A DNA stretch of 6,834 nucleotides from Candidatus Egerieicola pullicola (lineage in GTDB: Bacteria; Bacillota; Clostridia; Oscillospirales; Ruminococcaceae): NCBI GenBank assembly GCA_018712465.1, contig DVGY01000039.1, positions 1 through 6,834 on the forward strand, in the 5' to 3' direction. The translations under genes and the position numbers were made by a program. Positions 6,308 through 6,834 of this stretch are shown in pieces; position 1 is the first letter of the stretch, and every line of letters begins with the position of its first letter. The notes under the pieces are model-generated. The model did no database searches, was not told the DNA's origin, and was given only the letters and a program-made list of their open reading frames with translations.

Positions 6308-6340
6308 TCTTTGTAGGTTTGTCAATGATGTGTTACACAT
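6308..6340 (+). repeat. Left terminal inverted repeat of the deleted IS
   Basis: This 33-bp end matches the inverse of 6755-6787 at 28 positions. The likely true tip is TGTAGG at 6312; the outer TCTT also matches but may be chance or flank. Confidence 0.8.
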
Positions 6341-6354
6341 TAGGGAAACTAGAT

Positions 6355-6668
6355 AGGAGACCTCTAGTTAAGAGCCGCATAGAGAATTGTTATACACTCT
6401 TTCCGTACGGTAAGTTGCGTTTTGAAATCTTGAAAAGAATAGATGCGGTGAGAAGCATAAAATTCTTGATTGTCTTTGCGGTGACTGCATTCTGCTTTCC
6501 CATTATGCCTGGGTGTGTATGAGCGAGGGAACCGTCATAGCGCTTTTTCCAACGGTAGATGTACTGCCGGTTTACTTGATAGCGGATAGCGGCTTTGGTG
6601 ACGCCGTATTTTTCAGAATAAGTAATTACTGCTTGCCTAAAGCGCATGGTTTGTGTTATTGTATTCAT
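6355..6668 (-). pseudogene. IS481-type transposase remnant (internal deletion, frameshifts, stop)
   Basis: From ATG 6668 about 48 residues encode an intact helix-turn-helix of the IS481-type transposase, including MRFRQAV, KYGVTKAAIRYQVNRQYIYRW and KKRYDGSL. Normally a loop rich in His/Arg/Pro and the DDE catalytic core follow; both are absent. From about 6520, in a different frame, the C-terminal end resumes: YTPRHNGKAECSHRKDNQEF, then the equivalent of FYASHRIYSFQDFKTQLTV. Further shifts follow (YNN at ~6390, then MRPLN), and the usual W-K-S-P ending appears as stop-R-S-P through TGG to TAG. Read straight through the first frame, the chain runs on with unrelated residues to a stop at 6390. 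The junction lies near 6517-6530. The product cannot be a transposase; a short DNA-binding fragment is conceivable. Key residue change: the conserved V-E-R-S of the C-terminal motif is A-E-C-S here. Confidence 0.88.
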
Positions 6669-6750
6669 AGCGAATAGAGTGTCCCTGCCTTTCGGTTGGT
6701 CTGAGCAACTTAACCTTAACACAGGTAGCCTCTATTCGCTATCTTTTTTT
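6667..6750 (+). terminator. Large hairpin with plus-strand T-tract at the transposase start
   Basis: A perfect 13-bp inverted repeat, ATAGCGAATAGAG (6667-6679) and CTCTATTCGCTAT (6730-6742), encloses 50 nt that can pair further (CCTG/CAGG, and GTTG/CAAC with a 7-nt loop). Seven T residues follow at 6744-6750, so plus-strand RNA would form a terminator-like structure. On the minus strand the second arm runs directly into the transposase start codon, so the same stem could hide that start in transcripts entering from outside the element. Confidence 0.6.
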
Positions 6751-6754
6751 GCTT

Positions 6755-6787
6755 ATCTGTCACACATCATTGTAACACCTACAAAGA
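6755..6787 (-). repeat. Right terminal inverted repeat of the deleted IS
   Basis: The 33-bp inverse partner of 6308-6340, with five differences, tip TGTAGG ending at 6783. The final 47 bases of the window beyond it (6788-6834) hold no gene; a TTGACA at 6814-6819 could be a plus-strand -35 box whose -10 would lie outside the window. Confidence 0.8.
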
Positions 6788-6834
6788 CAGCGGAAACTCA
6801 AGATGATTGATACTTGACAATCTCCCGAAAGCTC

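Larger units (their letters stand above)
6312..6783 (-). mobile_element. Internally deleted IS481-type insertion sequence (non-autonomous, MITE-like)
   Basis: A 472-bp element bounded by inverted repeats that begin TGTAGG and end CCTACA. Between them lie both ends of an IS481-type DDE transposase but not its middle, so about 0.6-0.7 kb of a parent of roughly 1.1 kb appears to be missing. With both ends retained it could in principle be moved by a full-length relative elsewhere in the genome. No direct target-site duplication is visible at either candidate boundary, which points to an old insertion, a rearranged flank or slightly different ends. The family is assigned from recognised transposase motifs, not from a database match. 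Confidence 0.8.

Noticed and set aside
6680..6729. Possible riboswitch or ribozyme inside the IS hairpin
   Set aside because: The enclosed sequence does not match the conserved cores I know (purine, SAM, THF, c-di-GMP, preQ1, hammerhead, twister). Only simple pairing can be supported.
6302..6793. Target-site duplication flanking the IS remnant
   Set aside because: Bases next to either candidate boundary (TTTCTT versus AAGACA, or TTTATT versus CAGCGG) do not repeat.

Overview
The window reads as chromosomal DNA of a low-to-mid GC Bacillota, most likely a gut-type Clostridia (Oscillospirales or relatives). The grounds are consensus sigma-A-like promoters, strong GGAGG-type ribosome binding sites, GTG/TTG starts, T-rich intrinsic terminators, and MATE, GT2 and IS481-type proteins of the kinds common in that group. 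This placement is inferred from style and was not searched. No CRISPR array, tRNA or rRNA is visible.

Layout, left to right. (1) 1-998, minus strand: a histidine phosphatase followed, with an ATGA overlap, by a small membrane protein cut off by the window edge; a TTGCAA-17-TATGAT promoter drives them. (2) 999-1292: a divergent intergenic region with two promoters and a repeated GGCTTT-type motif. (3) 1293-1970, plus strand: an Xre-type regulator with its own promoter, a 15-bp inverted repeat inside that promoter, and a strong terminator. (4) 2143-3552, plus strand: a MATE-family efflux protein with its own promoter and a probable TTG start. (5) 3570-3607: a terminator shared by the converging MATE and ung transcripts. 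(6) 6222-3606, minus strand: a three-gene unit, GT2 glycosyltransferase - agmatine deiminase (aguA) - uracil-DNA glycosylase (ung), behind one good promoter at 6254-6282. (7) 6312-6783: a 472-bp internally deleted derivative of an IS481-type insertion sequence. Both terminal inverted repeats remain; the transposase is reduced to its N-terminal helix-turn-helix joined out of frame to its C-terminal end.

How the genes relate. The Xre regulator sits just ahead of an efflux pump, which suggests local control, but the two genes have separate promoters and a terminator between them, so this is only a hypothesis. The GT2-aguA-ung unit joins three functions (glycan transfer, agmatine catabolism, uracil excision) with no obvious common pathway; its tight spacing argues for shared transcription. 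The deleted IS lies about 30 bp upstream of that unit's promoter, and its left end carries an outward-facing TTGACA.

I found no clear new multi-gene system. The parts most worth a second look are the non-autonomous IS derivative with its start-occluding hairpin/terminator, its outward -35 box, and the repeated motif and inverted repeats in the divergent region 999-1292. Several start codons were moved from the longest open frame because promoters or ribosome binding sites require it.
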